Below, piece by piece: positions 1-9,062 of a stretch of DNA of 64,000 nt. The notes beneath the pieces were generated by a model, which saw nothing but the letters and a program-made list of their open reading frames with translations, did no database searches and was not told where the DNA came from. Numbering within the stretch: position 1 is the stretch's first letter; every line of letters starts with the position of its first letter. Made by a program: the position numbers and the translations under genes. The DNA is taken from the NCBI RefSeq assembly GCF_029714285.1, contig NZ_CP121664.1, positions 124,001 through 188,000 of the forward strand, read 5' to 3'. This DNA is from Rhizobium sp. CB3090 (lineage in GTDB: Bacteria > Pseudomonadota > Alphaproteobacteria > Rhizobiales > Rhizobiaceae).

Positions 1-66
1 AAACAAAAAAATGGTTTTACGGCAAAGCGATCAGACTGATGGTCGCTCTGTCTTTGCGTCCAAAAA

Positions 67-82
67 TGTCTTGAGTCCGACA
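67..82. promoter_or_regulatory. candidate NifA upstream activator site
   Basis: The sequence fits the NifA binding pattern TGT-N10-ACA exactly (TGT at 67-69, ACA at 80-82). Its centre lies about 86 bp upstream of the GG of a sigma-54-type -24/-12 element, which is normal spacing for NifA-activated promoters. The pattern is short and could occur by chance; the paired promoter element is what supports it. Confidence 0.55.
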
Positions 83-157
83 ATGAACGACATAGCAGAC
101 GCGCTGCAGTCTGGAGATATGCGCTTCTGGAAGGACCTTTTGAAAGCGTGTGCATAG

Positions 158-173
158 TTGGCATCGAGTTTGC
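158..173 (+). promoter_or_regulatory. candidate sigma-54 (-24/-12) promoter for the phasin gene
   Basis: TTGGCATCGAGTTTGC has the invariant GG (160-161) and GC (172-173) separated by ten bases and resembles the consensus TGGCAC-N5-TTGC. It lies about 230 bp before the phasin ATG, with no other convincing gene between. Together with the NifA-like site at 67-82 it suggests expression during nitrogen fixation. Confidence 0.55.
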
Positions 174-403
174 ACGTACTCGTCCTTAGGCGGCAAGACG
201 CAGCCAAGGATAGGACCGGTTTCCAAAACCAGGCGGGTACTGGAGCCAATTTCGGACTCTCTCGGATCCGGATTCTGAAAAACGCCGTCAAACCGAGTTC
301 TGCATTCGTGCATGTACAAAGGGCAGGCGATACTCTCAGCGTCAGATTTTTCAAGAATATCGCCGTGCCTAGCAACCCATCAAAACGTGAGAAGGAAAAC
401 GCT

Positions 404-862
404 ATGACCACCAAGGTTTCAGAAAGGTCCTTTGAAACAATCGAAAATTCAGCATCATCGCCCCTCAAGGTGGCCGATCAAATCGGGGCATCCGTCGAAA
501 AGGGGAACAAGCAGTTGACCGAAGCTTTCTTTAAATTCGCCTCGAGCGCTGAAGAGGCACAGAAAGTGCTCACTCCGATCTTCGAAACCGCAACACTAGT
601 CAGTTACGAATTGTCGCTTAAGTCTGTCGCCGCGTTGCAGGCTAATGCGGTGGCCGGTTTCTCGCATTTGCAAGCGTTGCTGGGCGCGAATTCGCCGTCA
701 CAAGTCTTCGAACTGCAATCGGCGTTCCTGCACAAGCGCGTAGACACCAGCATCGAGAACGCCAAGGAATTCCGGGCGCTGGCGAGCAAGGCGGTGGCGG
801 AGATCGCTAAGCCGATCAACAATGCTTTTGACAAATTTTTGGCGGACCTCAGACCGGCATAA
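404..862 (+). CDS. phasin family protein (polyhydroxybutyrate granule-associated)
   Basis: A 152-residue protein, the usual size for rhizobial phasins. It is helical and Ala-rich with no signal peptide. The central part (about residues 60-140) has the amphipathic character of the Phasin_2 family, including stretches such as FSHLQALLGANSPSQVFELQ and the ALASKAVAEIAKPI region near the C terminus. Phasins coat polyhydroxyalkanoate granules in the cytoplasm and control their size. I chose the ATG at 404 because a GAGAAGGA ribosome site precedes it; the reading frame is open further upstream without a better start. Regulation is probably through the sigma-54/NifA-type elements at 67-173, which would tie PHB metabolism to symbiosis. 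Family assignment is confident; the specific role is inferred. Confidence 0.8.
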   Translation: MTTKVSERSFETIENSASSPLKVADQIGASVEKGNKQLTEAFFKFASSAEEAQKVLTPIFETATLVSYELSLKSVAALQANAVAGFSHLQALLGANSPSQVFELQSAFLHKRVDTSIENAKEFRALASKAVAEIAKPINNAFDKFLADLRPA

Positions 863-1342
863 ATTGGCTGGCCACTGCAACAACGCCTATGGGACCTGTT
901 GTACACTCCGCCCTTAATTAGAAGGAAGACGAGCGGTACCCTACGATCCATTTTGTTCGCGATTTCATCAATCGACGGATCATGATCCAAGCTTCGTTTG
1001 GAGGGTCTAAGGAGGCTCAGACTGCGAAGGGGCGGTGGAAGATGGTAGTGGCGACTCTCCTCTGCGATTGTCAGTAGGCGCGATCTTAGCAAACGAGCGG
1101 TTGGTTGGCTGGACCACGCAAATTAGAAAAAGGCTTTGCGATTATTGCCGGCGGCCGCGCCAAGATTTCACGGTATCGCGTCGCATCCTAATAAGCGGCG
1201 TTTGCGACCCGTTTGGCTTGAGAGTTGCCCCTGCTGGCTCGGTCAATGCGGCTTTGCGTCGTCGCGACACTTGAACGCTCGGAAGTTATTCCAATATTTG
1301 TTGATGACCACAGGTGACGTTGGAAAGGAAAGGAGGAATAGG
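863..1342. other. intergenic, no gene recognised
   Basis: About 480 bp between the phasin and DUF982 genes. Short open frames on both strands have no recognisable protein features and arginine-rich, shadow-like composition. I see no clear terminator or promoter. Confidence 0.5.
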
Positions 1343-1648
1343 ATGCCGACAACCGATGTTTCCTGGACTCGTCTGGTCACTATCCGACTGCAGTGCGGTC
1401 TTGAGCGGACGTTTGCGGGCGTTTACGACGCCTTGGATTTTCTCGAAAACGAATGGCCATTGCGTTATGGCGAACGCCATCAGCGTGCCATTAAGACCTG
1501 TCGCGGTGCCCTTAATGGCGCCGTAGCCGCCGTCGTTGCACGAGAGGCATTCATGGCCGCTTGCCTCGAAGCCGGCATGGCGGCCCCTTTGAAAGCCAAG
1601 CCGAACGCCCACGCGGGGCGAACCCCTCGGCGGGCTCTCGTGCAATGA
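1343..1648 (+). CDS. DUF982 domain protein
   Basis: A 101-residue protein matching the small DUF982 family common in rhizobia. Recognisable parts are VTIRLQCGLERTFAGVYDAL, then a Trp-Pro-containing turn (ENEWPLRYGERH) and a C-terminal helix with AVVAREAFMAACLEAGM. A strong ribosome site (AAAGGAGGAA) decides the start at 1343. These proteins are cytoplasmic with no known function; many copies lie on symbiotic plasmids. The tail after residue 85 (KAKPNAHAGRTPRRALVQ) is low-complexity and basic. Confidence 0.7.
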   Translation: MPTTDVSWTRLVTIRLQCGLERTFAGVYDALDFLENEWPLRYGERHQRAIKTCRGALNGAVAAVVAREAFMAACLEAGMAAPLKAKPNAHAGRTPRRALVQ

Positions 1649-1759
1649 TTTGGATGGTCCCGCGTCGCTTAAGGCGGGACTTGCGACGAGGGCCACGAAT
1701 TCGGACTCATTGTCGATCGGCGTTCCACGAGCCGTGCGGCCGTTACGACCGTATCCTGC

Positions 1760-3160
1760 CTAAATGACCAGCTTCAGATGGCTGGACAAGACCAAGCCAG
1801 CAGCCCCTCGCAACGCGGTATGACCTTCTCCGATGCCATTCACCGTGACCGAAATCTCCTGGTTCGGCCGCTTCCTGACCAGTCGTTCGACATGCTGCTT
1901 GACGCGCTCAGCGGCGTCGGCGCCGCCGCTTGCAATGTCCCCATGCAGGACATAGGAGTTGAGCGACAGGGTTTGCTGCAGGTTGAGGATCCCGAACGCG
2001 ACGTTTCGGGTATAGCGGTCCAGCAGACCGTTCGCAGCTTCGGAGCCTTCTGCTGCCTCATTTACGAGGCGAGCGCAGGTGACGCTTTCGGGGTCTGCGA
2101 AGCCAAGTCGAGTCGCTTCACGCCGCAGCCAGGGTAGGGCGGCGACGGTTTCCCAGCATCCGTGCTTGCCGCAATTGCAGAGGTCGCCATCGATCTGCAC
2201 CACGGTATGGCCGAGTTCGCCTCCGGAACCGGCAAGCCCCCGGTAGACCCGTCCGTCGATGTAGAAAGCGCCGCCCAGAACCTCCCCGGTATAGATGGCC
2301 GCGAACGTCTGCTGGCCACGACCCGGCCCGAACCACCGGTCGCCAACGAGAAGCGCGCGCGGATGATGATCGATGACAACAGGCAGTGAGAAATGCGCCT
2401 GCAGGATATCGACCAAGGGGAGGCCCGTCAGAACGGGCGCAAGATTGACGGCGAGGATCACCCCGTTGTCGCTGTCGATCATGCCTCCTGAGGCAATACC
2501 GATCCCGAAGGGCGCCTGGTGCGCTTGGGAAAGCGTCGCGGACAATGTGTCCTTGATGATCGCCAGGAATACATCCCTGTCCCCATGCGGATCGAATTGC
2601 GCCTTGGTGAGCGCTTTGATCTCGCCGCTGAGCGTCACGAGGCATGTCTGGATCCTGCCCGGCAAGAGAAGCACGGCGCCGAGCATTGGGGCTTCAGGAT
2701 TAAAGTAGATCGGACGCGCCGGCTTGCCGCCCTTGAAGTCGGAAGGCACCGCGTCGCCTTCGACGAGCAGGCGCTCCTCGATCATCGGTTGGACGATCCC
2801 CGTGATCGTCGTGCGATTGACGCCTGCGAGACGGGCAAGCTCGGCGCGGCTTTTAGGACCGTTGTCGTACAACGCCTGCAGCACCCGGCCGCGATTGATC
2901 TCGCCGAGGGTCGACTGCGAAACGAGTGTCACATTGCCACCTTCGCCAGCAAGCGCGTCCTTGTTGGAAGGGCCGCGCTGGCCGAGCGAATAGGATGGCT
3001 GATTCTCGAACTTCAACTTGCGTCTCCGATTTGCCAGTCTTGTCTTTCTAGCCTGTGGGCGCTTGCTCGACCAGATGGCGCTTTCCTGCTTACTGCGACC
3101 CGATCCGGATAGCTGCGAGGTCACGCGGAACATCAGATCGAGACTTCTTGACAGTATCAT
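1760..3160 (-). CDS. ROK family transcriptional regulator (winged-helix plus ROK sugar-kinase-like domain)
   Basis: It has a poorly conserved N-terminal tail of about 75 residues, a winged-helix DNA-binding domain (INRGRVLQALYDNGPKSRAE then LAGVNRTTITGIVQP), and a ROK domain with the zinc-type cysteine motif CNCGKHGCWE. The start is uncertain: ATG 3160 gives 466 residues, but an internal GTG near the helix-turn-helix would give a more usual length of about 390. It is divergent from the sugar ABC operon that begins at 3293, so it probably represses that operon and senses a sugar or sugar phosphate. A paralogue at 13403-14707 has the same architecture. The effector is unknown. Confidence 0.85.
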   Translation of the reverse strand: MILSRSLDLMFRVTSQLSGSGRSKQESAIWSSKRPQARKTRLANRRRKLKFENQPSYSLGQRGPSNKDALAGEGGNVTLVSQSTLGEINRGRVLQALYDNGPKSRAELARLAGVNRTTITGIVQPMIEERLLVEGDAVPSDFKGGKPARPIYFNPEAPMLGAVLLLPGRIQTCLVTLSGEIKALTKAQFDPHGDRDVFLAIIKDTLSATLSQAHQAPFGIGIASGGMIDSDNGVILAVNLAPVLTGLPLVDILQAHFSLPVVIDHHPRALLVGDRWFGPGRGQQTFAAIYTGEVLGGAFYIDGRVYRGLAGSGGELGHTVVQIDGDLCNCGKHGCWETVAALPWLRREATRLGFADPESVTCARLVNEAAEGSEAANGLLDRYTRNVAFGILNLQQTLSLNSYVLHGDIASGGADAAERVKQHVERLVRKRPNQEISVTVNGIGEGHTALRGAAGLVLSSHLKLVI

Positions 3161-3162
3161 AA

Positions 3163-3181
3163 GTTTGTGCGAAGTACAAAC
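3163..3181. promoter_or_regulatory. candidate operator between ROK regulator and ABC operon
   Basis: A perfect inverted repeat GTTTGT-N7-ACAAAC in the 130-bp divergent intergenic region, directly beside the furthest upstream ATG of the ROK gene. It is a plausible site for the neighbouring regulator. No binding data are available; this is inference from symmetry and position. Confidence 0.4.
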
Positions 3182-3292
3182 AAACTACTGGAAAGGCAGA
3201 TCGAGGGGTAACTAATCGAAATCGAGTTCGGCGCCGAGAAGGCTTCCGTCATCGAATGCGGTTGGAATTTTAGAACAACTGAGGAGGCACAC

Positions 3293-4759
3293 ATGATATT
3301 CGATATCGGAAATATGTCGCGCAGGAACATGCTGAAGTCGGCGTCTGTCGCGACTCTCTTGGCATCAAGCGCAAGTTCTCTGCTCACCCCAAAACGCGCA
3401 AGCGCACAAGGCGCCACGACCGTCCGCGTTCTGTCGGTCGAAGATCCATTCTTTTTCTCGATGAAGGCCATGATCCCGGAATTCGAGAGGGAAACCGGCA
3501 TCAAGGTAGAGCTGGAGAGCCTATCCTATGACGCGCTGCAGACCCGTCTAGTCTCGGCGTTTGTCGCCAAGACGTCGGATGCGGATGTCATTGCGGTTGA
3601 TCAGATGTGGCTCGGCCAATATCTCGACAACGGCTGGATCATTTCGCTCAACGACTACATTGCCAAGGACAAAGACATCGATCTTGCTGACTTCATTCCC
3701 GAGGTTTTGTATTCGTCGAACATGTGGCGCGGGCAGATCGGCACGCTTCCGGTGGCAGCCTATGCGCAGGGCGTGATGTACCGCAAAGATATCTTCGCCA
3801 GCTTCGGCATCGCCGAGCCGCCGACCAAGGCCTCCGAGGACTGGACTTGGACGAAGTATGTCGAGACGCTAAAGGCGCTCGAAGGCAAGTCGTTCAACGG
3901 CAAGGCGCTGTTCCCGACGGTCGTCTGTGGGTCGCAGCCGTCCCCGATCACGCACATGTTCACACAGCTTTCCGCGAGCCACGGCGCGAGCTGGTTCAAG
4001 TCCTTCCCGGGCGCGCCTTGGGATTTCTCGCCGCAGCTCACCGGTCCCGCCTGGGCAAAGTCGGTCGAGGTCTACCGGCAGCTCTACAAGCTCTCGCCGC
4101 CTGAGGCGATCAACTACGTATGGTTCGATGCCGGCACCCGTTTCGCCAAGGGCGATATCGGCATGTTCTACTGGTGGACGCCGTACTTCTATCTGGTCAA
4201 GAATTTGGGCTACATGACCGGCAAGAAGTCGGACGTCATGGACAAATATGCGACCGCGGCGCTTCCGAAGGCCAAGGGTGTGGCGCAGACGGTCAGCCTC
4301 GGCGGCTGGAGCCTCGGTGTTCCCTCCAGTTCCGACCGGCAGGACAACGGCTACGCCTTCATCAAATGGGCGACCTCGAAGGCGACACAGAAGAAGATGG
4401 CGCAGTGGCCGGACCTTAATTTCCAGTTCTCGGATTTTGCCCGCAAGTCGCTTTATGAGGACGCAGATGTCAAGGCGATCTACCCCTATCTCGATGTCCA
4501 GTACGACATGATGAAACAGGGCAACGGCAAGATCACCCGCCCACCGGTCCCCGGTTACACCGCGGTCGAAAGTGTGCTCGGCCTCACGCTCAACCAGCTT
4601 CTGACGGGCAGTGAAGATCCGAAGACGGCGCTGGTGCGCACGAACAACCTGTTCGAAAGCATCCTCAAGGGCAATTTGATGATCCCTTATCAGAAGGAAA
4701 GCTATACCGACACGCTCGATGGCGCCAAGGACCTGATCGGTAAGCTCGGCAAGGCGTAA
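3293..4759 (+). CDS. ABC transporter extracellular solute-binding protein, family 1 (sugar type), Tat-exported
   Basis: A 488-residue periplasmic binding protein. The N terminus has a twin-arginine signal (SRRNMLKSASVATLLASSAS) ending near an ASAQG cleavage site, so it is probably exported folded by Tat. The mature part has family-1 features (MIPEFERETGIKVELESLSY; later GGWSLGVPSSSDRQDNGYAF). A GAGGAGG ribosome site precedes ATG 3293. It is the first gene of a carbohydrate-uptake operon with two permeases, a dehydrogenase and an ATPase. Its length and Trp/Tyr-rich central region suggest a sugar, oligosaccharide or polyol ligand. The exact substrate cannot be read from sequence. Confidence 0.88.
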   Translation: MIFDIGNMSRRNMLKSASVATLLASSASSLLTPKRASAQGATTVRVLSVEDPFFFSMKAMIPEFERETGIKVELESLSYDALQTRLVSAFVAKTSDADVIAVDQMWLGQYLDNGWIISLNDYIAKDKDIDLADFIPEVLYSSNMWRGQIGTLPVAAYAQGVMYRKDIFASFGIAEPPTKASEDWTWTKYVETLKALEGKSFNGKALFPTVVCGSQPSPITHMFTQLSASHGASWFKSFPGAPWDFSPQLTGPAWAKSVEVYRQLYKLSPPEAINYVWFDAGTRFAKGDIGMFYWWTPYFYLVKNLGYMTGKKSDVMDKYATAALPKAKGVAQTVSLGGWSLGVPSSSDRQDNGYAFIKWATSKATQKKMAQWPDLNFQFSDFARKSLYEDADVKAIYPYLDVQYDMMKQGNGKITRPPVPGYTAVESVLGLTLNQLLTGSEDPKTALVRTNNLFESILKGNLMIPYQKESYTDTLDGAKDLIGKLGKA

Positions 4760-4772
4760 TAAATTCTTCTGT

Positions 4773-4800
4773 TGCCGGCGCGGACAAGATCGCGCCGGCA
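4773..4800 (+). terminator. hairpin between binding-protein and permease genes
   Basis: A perfect 10-bp GC-rich inverted repeat (TGCCGGCGCG / CGCGCCGGCA) with an 8-base loop and no T-run. Such hairpins after a binding-protein gene usually stabilise the upstream mRNA and reduce transcription of the permease genes, so it is more likely an attenuating or RNA-stabilising structure than a full terminator. Confidence 0.6.
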
Positions 4801-4828
4801 GTCACGTGTGAAGAACTGGACTTCTACG

Positions 4829-5758
4829 ATGCACGCTCCAACCATTCGCTCGCCGCAGGCGCTTGCGCCTGTCAGGCGAGGCTTCGTACGGCGAAACCTG
4901 CCCTATTTCCTGATCGCACCTTCAGTGATCATGCTACTGGCGCTGATCGCCTACCCACTGCTCTTTGCGTTGAAATCGAGCTTCTATTTCTGGAACCTGC
5001 AGGTCGGCCCGCAGCCTTTGGCTTTTGTCGGCTTCGACAATTATGTCGAGGCGCTCAATGCCTTCGATTTCCGCGCGGCCCTTACTAACACGCTGATCCT
5101 GTCGATCCTGGGCACAGCGATCGAGTTCTCGCTCGGCTTGGCGATTGCGCTCGTCCTGCTCAAAGCGCTGGCTGGCATGAATGTCGTGCGCGCGCTTCTA
5201 ATACTGCCGACCACCATCGCGCCGATCGTCGTCGGCTTCCTGTTTCGCTACCTCTATGACCCGGGCGGCGGCCTTGTAACTTGGGTTCTGCAGTCGCTCT
5301 TACTGCCGGTGCCGGCGGAGGGCATTCTCGGCTCGCCATCGACGGCGCTTGCCGCCATTCTCTTCGTCGATATCTGGCAGTGGACCCCCTTCTTCGCCAT
5401 CGTCCTCTATGCGAGCCTGCTTGCCGTTCCCGACGAGATCATCGAGGCCGCTAGGCTCGATCGCGCATCGGCCTGGACGATCCTGATGCGCATCAAGCTG
5501 CCGCTCATCCGGCGCACCGCCATCATTATCGTGATGCTGCGTTTCATGCAGATCTTCAACACCTTCGACACCGTGCTGGTGTTGACCCGCGGCGGGCCGG
5601 GGACGTCGACGCGCACGCTTGGCTATTCGCTCTACGAACAAGGCCTCGTCAACTTCAATGTCGGCCTTGTCAGCGCTCAGACGTGGATCGCGGTGCTGAT
5701 CGTCAACATCATCGTCGTCCTCTACGTCTTCTTCGCCTTCCGCAATGAGGAGTGGTGA
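4829..5758 (+). CDS. ABC transporter permease, MalF/UgpA type
   Basis: About 309 residues with six hydrophobic segments, starting with YFLIAPSVIMLLALIAYPLL after a basic cytoplasmic N terminus. The EAA loop that docks the ATPase is clear (PDEIIEAARLDRASAW). I start it at ATG 4829, because the longer frame from 4772 would begin inside the intergenic hairpin. It should form the inner-membrane channel with the next gene. The stop lies one base before the ATG of the second permease, so the two are translationally coupled. Confidence 0.88.
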   Translation: MHAPTIRSPQALAPVRRGFVRRNLPYFLIAPSVIMLLALIAYPLLFALKSSFYFWNLQVGPQPLAFVGFDNYVEALNAFDFRAALTNTLILSILGTAIEFSLGLAIALVLLKALAGMNVVRALLILPTTIAPIVVGFLFRYLYDPGGGLVTWVLQSLLLPVPAEGILGSPSTALAAILFVDIWQWTPFFAIVLYASLLAVPDEIIEAARLDRASAWTILMRIKLPLIRRTAIIIVMLRFMQIFNTFDTVLVLTRGGPGTSTRTLGYSLYEQGLVNFNVGLVSAQTWIAVLIVNIIVVLYVFFAFRNEEW

Positions 5759-5759
5759 C

Positions 5760-6590
5760 ATGAAAAGCCGCACGACCTTCTACACGGCGCTCACCTATGC
5801 CGCCGGCCTATTGTGCCTTGCCGTCTTCATCGGCCCGATCCTGTGGTTTCTGGCGCTCGCGATCCGGCCGGCCGAAACGGCGTTTGCGATGCCGCCGCAA
5901 CTGACCTTCGAGCCGACGCTCGATGCCTTCCGGCATATCCTCGTCGATCCCGGCACCAATGCGCCGCAACTGGTCAACTCTCTCATCGTCGCGATTGGGG
6001 CAGTGCTGCTCAATCTGCCGTTCTCGGTTCCTGCGGCTTACGCGCTCTCGCGATTCAAGATGCGCGGCAAGAAGAACATCATGCTCTGGTATCTCGGGCT
6101 GTTGATGGCGCCGCCGATCGCTTTCCTGATCCCGTATTTCGTGCTGATCACACGCGTTGGACTTCAGGGCTCCTACTTCTCGATGGTACTGGTTCTCCAG
6201 ACGCTGACGATCCCGTTTTCGGTCTGGCTTATGAAGAGCTTCATCGATGAGGTGCCGGCGGAGCTCGAAGAGGCTGCCCGCGTCGACGGCGCCCGCTGGT
6301 ACACGATCATGTGGCGGATCACGCTTCCGATCGTTCGCCCCGGCATCATCGTCACCTCGATGTTCGCCTTCGTCTTTGCATGGAACAACGCGGCCTTCCC
6401 GCTGGTGCTGAGCTCGCGCTCGACCGCCACTCTTCCGATCGGGACCCTCGGATACTTCGCCACCAGCGGCGTCACCTGGAACTACATCGCCGCGGCCGCC
6501 GTGCTCGCGATGATCCCGCCGATGATCATTTTTCTGGTTTTCGACCGCTACGTCGTCCGTGGCCTCACCTTCGGTTCGGTCAAAGGTTGA
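5760..6590 (+). CDS. ABC transporter permease, MalG/UgpE type
   Basis: A 276-residue inner-membrane protein with six predicted transmembrane helices and the conserved EAA motif (VPAELEEAARVDGARWYTIM). The N terminus (TYAAGLLCLAVFIGPILWFL) and the C-terminal VVRGLTFGSVKG are typical of MalG-like subunits. It begins one base after the stop of the first permease and pairs with it as a heterodimer in the sugar importer. Confidence 0.88.
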   Translation: MKSRTTFYTALTYAAGLLCLAVFIGPILWFLALAIRPAETAFAMPPQLTFEPTLDAFRHILVDPGTNAPQLVNSLIVAIGAVLLNLPFSVPAAYALSRFKMRGKKNIMLWYLGLLMAPPIAFLIPYFVLITRVGLQGSYFSMVLVLQTLTIPFSVWLMKSFIDEVPAELEEAARVDGARWYTIMWRITLPIVRPGIIVTSMFAFVFAWNNAAFPLVLSSRSTATLPIGTLGYFATSGVTWNYIAAAAVLAMIPPMIIFLVFDRYVVRGLTFGSVKG

Positions 6591-6623
6591 CCCTTTTCTT
6601 AGTTCTGAATGGAGCAATAACGA

Positions 6624-7649
6624 ATGAGCAAACTTCGCATCGGCGTTATCGGCGCCGGCCTTTGGGGCAACAATCACGCCAACACCTTCAACGTCCTGCC
6701 GGAGACCGAACTTGTCGGCGTATGCGACCTTGACGAGGGCAGGGCGCTTAAGATGAAGGAGAGTTTCGGCGCGGCGGAAGCGTTCACCGAGTATCGTAAG
6801 CTGATCGCCAGCGATCGCATCGATGCCGTGTCGGTGGCAACACCAGACTTCACCCACACGCCGATCATCCTTGCCGCACTCAAGGCCGACAAGCATGTGC
6901 TCAGCGAAAAACCGCTGGCAACGACCGTGGAGGAAGCAGAGGAGATCGCCGAGACCGCCGCAAAGTCGAAGGGCAAGCTGATGATCGACTTCCACAACAG
7001 GGTGAATCCGATCCTGGCGCAGGTCCGCGACATGATCCAGGACGGCCAGATCGGGCTTGCCAAACACGGCACGGCGCGGCTTTCAAACACGACCTTCGTT
7101 CCGTTCGAGATGCTGAGCTGGGCGGCAAAATCCTCGGCACTATGGTTCTTAGGCAGCCATCTCGTCGACGTGCTGCGTTTCATCCTCGAAGACGAAGTTA
7201 GCCGCGTTTACGCGGTGGCCCGTTGCGGGACGCTATCTGCCCGTGGCGTCGACACCAAGGATTTCCATGCATCGATCCTCGAATTTTCCAAGGGCACCGT
7301 CGTGACCATGGAAAACAGCTGGATCCTGTCCCGCGACAACCCTTCCCTCGTCGATTTCAAGGTCGAGTTCGTCGGCGAAAAGGGTCAGATCCAGGCTGAT
7401 CCCACCCATAGTGGCGGTCTTCGCCGCATTGTCGACGGCGGCATGAAATTCCATGATTACATCGGCATGACGCCGACCGGTGCAACGCGCATCGGCGGCT
7501 TTGTGCAGGAGTCCATCGCCCGCTTCGTCGACAGCGTCGTGCAGGGCGCACCCCTGCTTGCCGACGCGAATGATGGCCTCGCCAACACGAAGGTTCTCGC
7601 AGCGATCGAGGAGTCCGTCGCCAGCGGCAAGGCAGTGACCATCGGCTGA
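6624..7649 (+). CDS. Gfo/Idh/MocA family NAD(P)-dependent oxidoreductase
   Basis: A 341-residue protein. The N-terminal Rossmann fold carries IGVIGAGLWGNNHANTF, followed by the family signature EKP (about residue 94, HVLSEKPLATTVEEAEE). A C-terminal alpha/beta substrate domain contains the SHLVD segment. Family members oxidise or reduce hydroxyl or keto groups of sugars, inositols and related polyols. Its place between permease and ATPase genes of an ABC importer implies that it acts on the imported compound. MocA, the founding member, belongs to rhizopine catabolism, but so do many ordinary inositol or sugar dehydrogenases. Confidence 0.85.
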   Translation: MSKLRIGVIGAGLWGNNHANTFNVLPETELVGVCDLDEGRALKMKESFGAAEAFTEYRKLIASDRIDAVSVATPDFTHTPIILAALKADKHVLSEKPLATTVEEAEEIAETAAKSKGKLMIDFHNRVNPILAQVRDMIQDGQIGLAKHGTARLSNTTFVPFEMLSWAAKSSALWFLGSHLVDVLRFILEDEVSRVYAVARCGTLSARGVDTKDFHASILEFSKGTVVTMENSWILSRDNPSLVDFKVEFVGEKGQIQADPTHSGGLRRIVDGGMKFHDYIGMTPTGATRIGGFVQESIARFVDSVVQGAPLLADANDGLANTKVLAAIEESVASGKAVTIG

Positions 7650-7725
7650 TGCGGTGACCAATCCCGTGTGGCGTCCACCCGACCGGATGGACTGCCTCGC
7701 CTGTTGATACTGGGAGTAGAACTAT

Positions 7726-8892
7726 ATGGCGTCCATGACCTTTGAAGGGATTGGGAAAACCTATCCGGACGGTACCGTCGCCGTTGCCGATGTAAGCTTC
7801 ACGGTCGGCGACGGTGAGTTCGTCGTGCTGGTTGGACCGTCAGGCTGCGGCAAATCCACGCTTCTGCGGATGGCGGCCGGGCTCGAATTGCTCAATAGCG
7901 GCCGCCTGCTTATGCACGATCAGGATGTCACCAACACCGAGCCGCAGGACCGCGACATCGCCATGGTGTTTCAGAATTATGCGCTCTATCCGCATATGAC
8001 GGTCTACGAGAACATCGCCTTCGGCCTGCAGCAGCGCAAAATGCCGAAAGACAAGATCGAAAAGCTCGTCCGCGAAGCGGCGGAGATGCTCGATCTGACG
8101 AAGTATCTGCACCGCAAGCCTGGCGCCTTGTCGGGCGGCCAGCGACAGCGCGTCGCTATGGGTCGGGCGATCGTCCGTCATCCGATGGCGTTCCTGATGG
8201 ACGAACCGCTGTCCAATCTCGACGCCAAGTTGCGCGTCCAGATGCGCGCCGAACTCAAGCTGTTGAACCAGCGCCTTGGCGTCACCACGCTCTACGTTAC
8301 CCACGACCAGGTCGAGGCGATGACGATGGGGGATCGGGTTGCTGTGCTGAAGCCTGTCGGCGAGGCAGGGGAAAGCAACCTGCAGCAGATCGACACGCCG
8401 CAGCGGCTCTACGACCGGCCTGCCAATCTGTTCGTTGCCGGTTTTATCGGTTCGCCGTCGATGAATTTCGTCCGGACCGACCTTCGGGAGGAGGGGGGAA
8501 TCTTGCACGGCATCATCTCAGGAACCGATATCACCTTTCCAGTTTCAGCGCGGCCTGCGCTCTCTAACTATGTCGGACGCCAGGTCATTGTCGGAATTCG
8601 GCCCGAGATATTTGAGGTGTGTCCCGACTCCGAGACGCTATTCAATGAGCCAATTGCCGTTGTCGAGGCGCTCGGCGCCGATACCTTTGTCTTCTTCGAT
8701 ATTGCCTCGCCGCCCGTCAAAGTGAGCGAGGCAGCAGATTCGGAAGACTTAAGGCAAGGAGGCAGGAGCCGTCTGGTGGCGCGCATCCCTCCGGCGTCAA
8801 CGCCGTTAATCAGCCAGCGGCTTCCGCTGACAGTCGACCTGAAAAAGCTGCACTGGTTCGATCCGCTGACAGGAGCCGCAATTCGCGACTGA
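7726..8892 (+). CDS. ABC transporter ATP-binding protein, MalK/UgpC type
   Basis: A 388-residue ATPase with Walker A (GPSGCGKST), signature (LSGGQRQRVAMGRA), Walker B with switch region (FLMDEPLSNLD) and H-loop (YVTHDQVEAMTMGDR). A C-terminal TOBE-type domain of about 130 residues is typical of sugar importers. It energises the two permeases. It is the last gene of the operon, followed 40 bp later by a strong terminator. Confidence 0.9.
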   Translation: MASMTFEGIGKTYPDGTVAVADVSFTVGDGEFVVLVGPSGCGKSTLLRMAAGLELLNSGRLLMHDQDVTNTEPQDRDIAMVFQNYALYPHMTVYENIAFGLQQRKMPKDKIEKLVREAAEMLDLTKYLHRKPGALSGGQRQRVAMGRAIVRHPMAFLMDEPLSNLDAKLRVQMRAELKLLNQRLGVTTLYVTHDQVEAMTMGDRVAVLKPVGEAGESNLQQIDTPQRLYDRPANLFVAGFIGSPSMNFVRTDLREEGGILHGIISGTDITFPVSARPALSNYVGRQVIVGIRPEIFEVCPDSETLFNEPIAVVEALGADTFVFFDIASPPVKVSEAADSEDLRQGGRSRLVARIPPASTPLISQRLPLTVDLKKLHWFDPLTGAAIRD

Positions 8893-8934
8893 TGCGTATG
8901 AGAAACAATTGCAATCCTTGCCTCCCAGGGCGTT

Positions 8935-8976
8935 GGGGCTGCCGTGCGGACCTGTCCGACGGCAGCCCCTTTTTTT
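8935..8976 (+). terminator. strong rho-independent terminator of the sugar ABC operon
   Basis: An 11-bp perfect stem (GGGGCTGCCGT / ACGGCAGCCCC) is extended inward, after one bulged base, by five more pairs (CGGAC / GTCCG), and a run of seven T follows at once. It sits just downstream of the ATPase gene. Confidence 0.9.
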
Positions 8977-9062
8977 AGAAAGGAGCGCAGCTTGACATTT
9001 GGTGAGCCGTTCGAGCTGAGACAGGATTCGTTGACGCGGACCAGTCAATCCGCCGAGTGTTC

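Noticed and set aside
5808..7067. 419-codon minus-strand frame opposite the second permease and the MocA-type gene
   Set aside because: His/Arg/Asp-rich composition of an antisense shadow in high-GC coding sequence; the opposite strand encodes well-recognised proteins.
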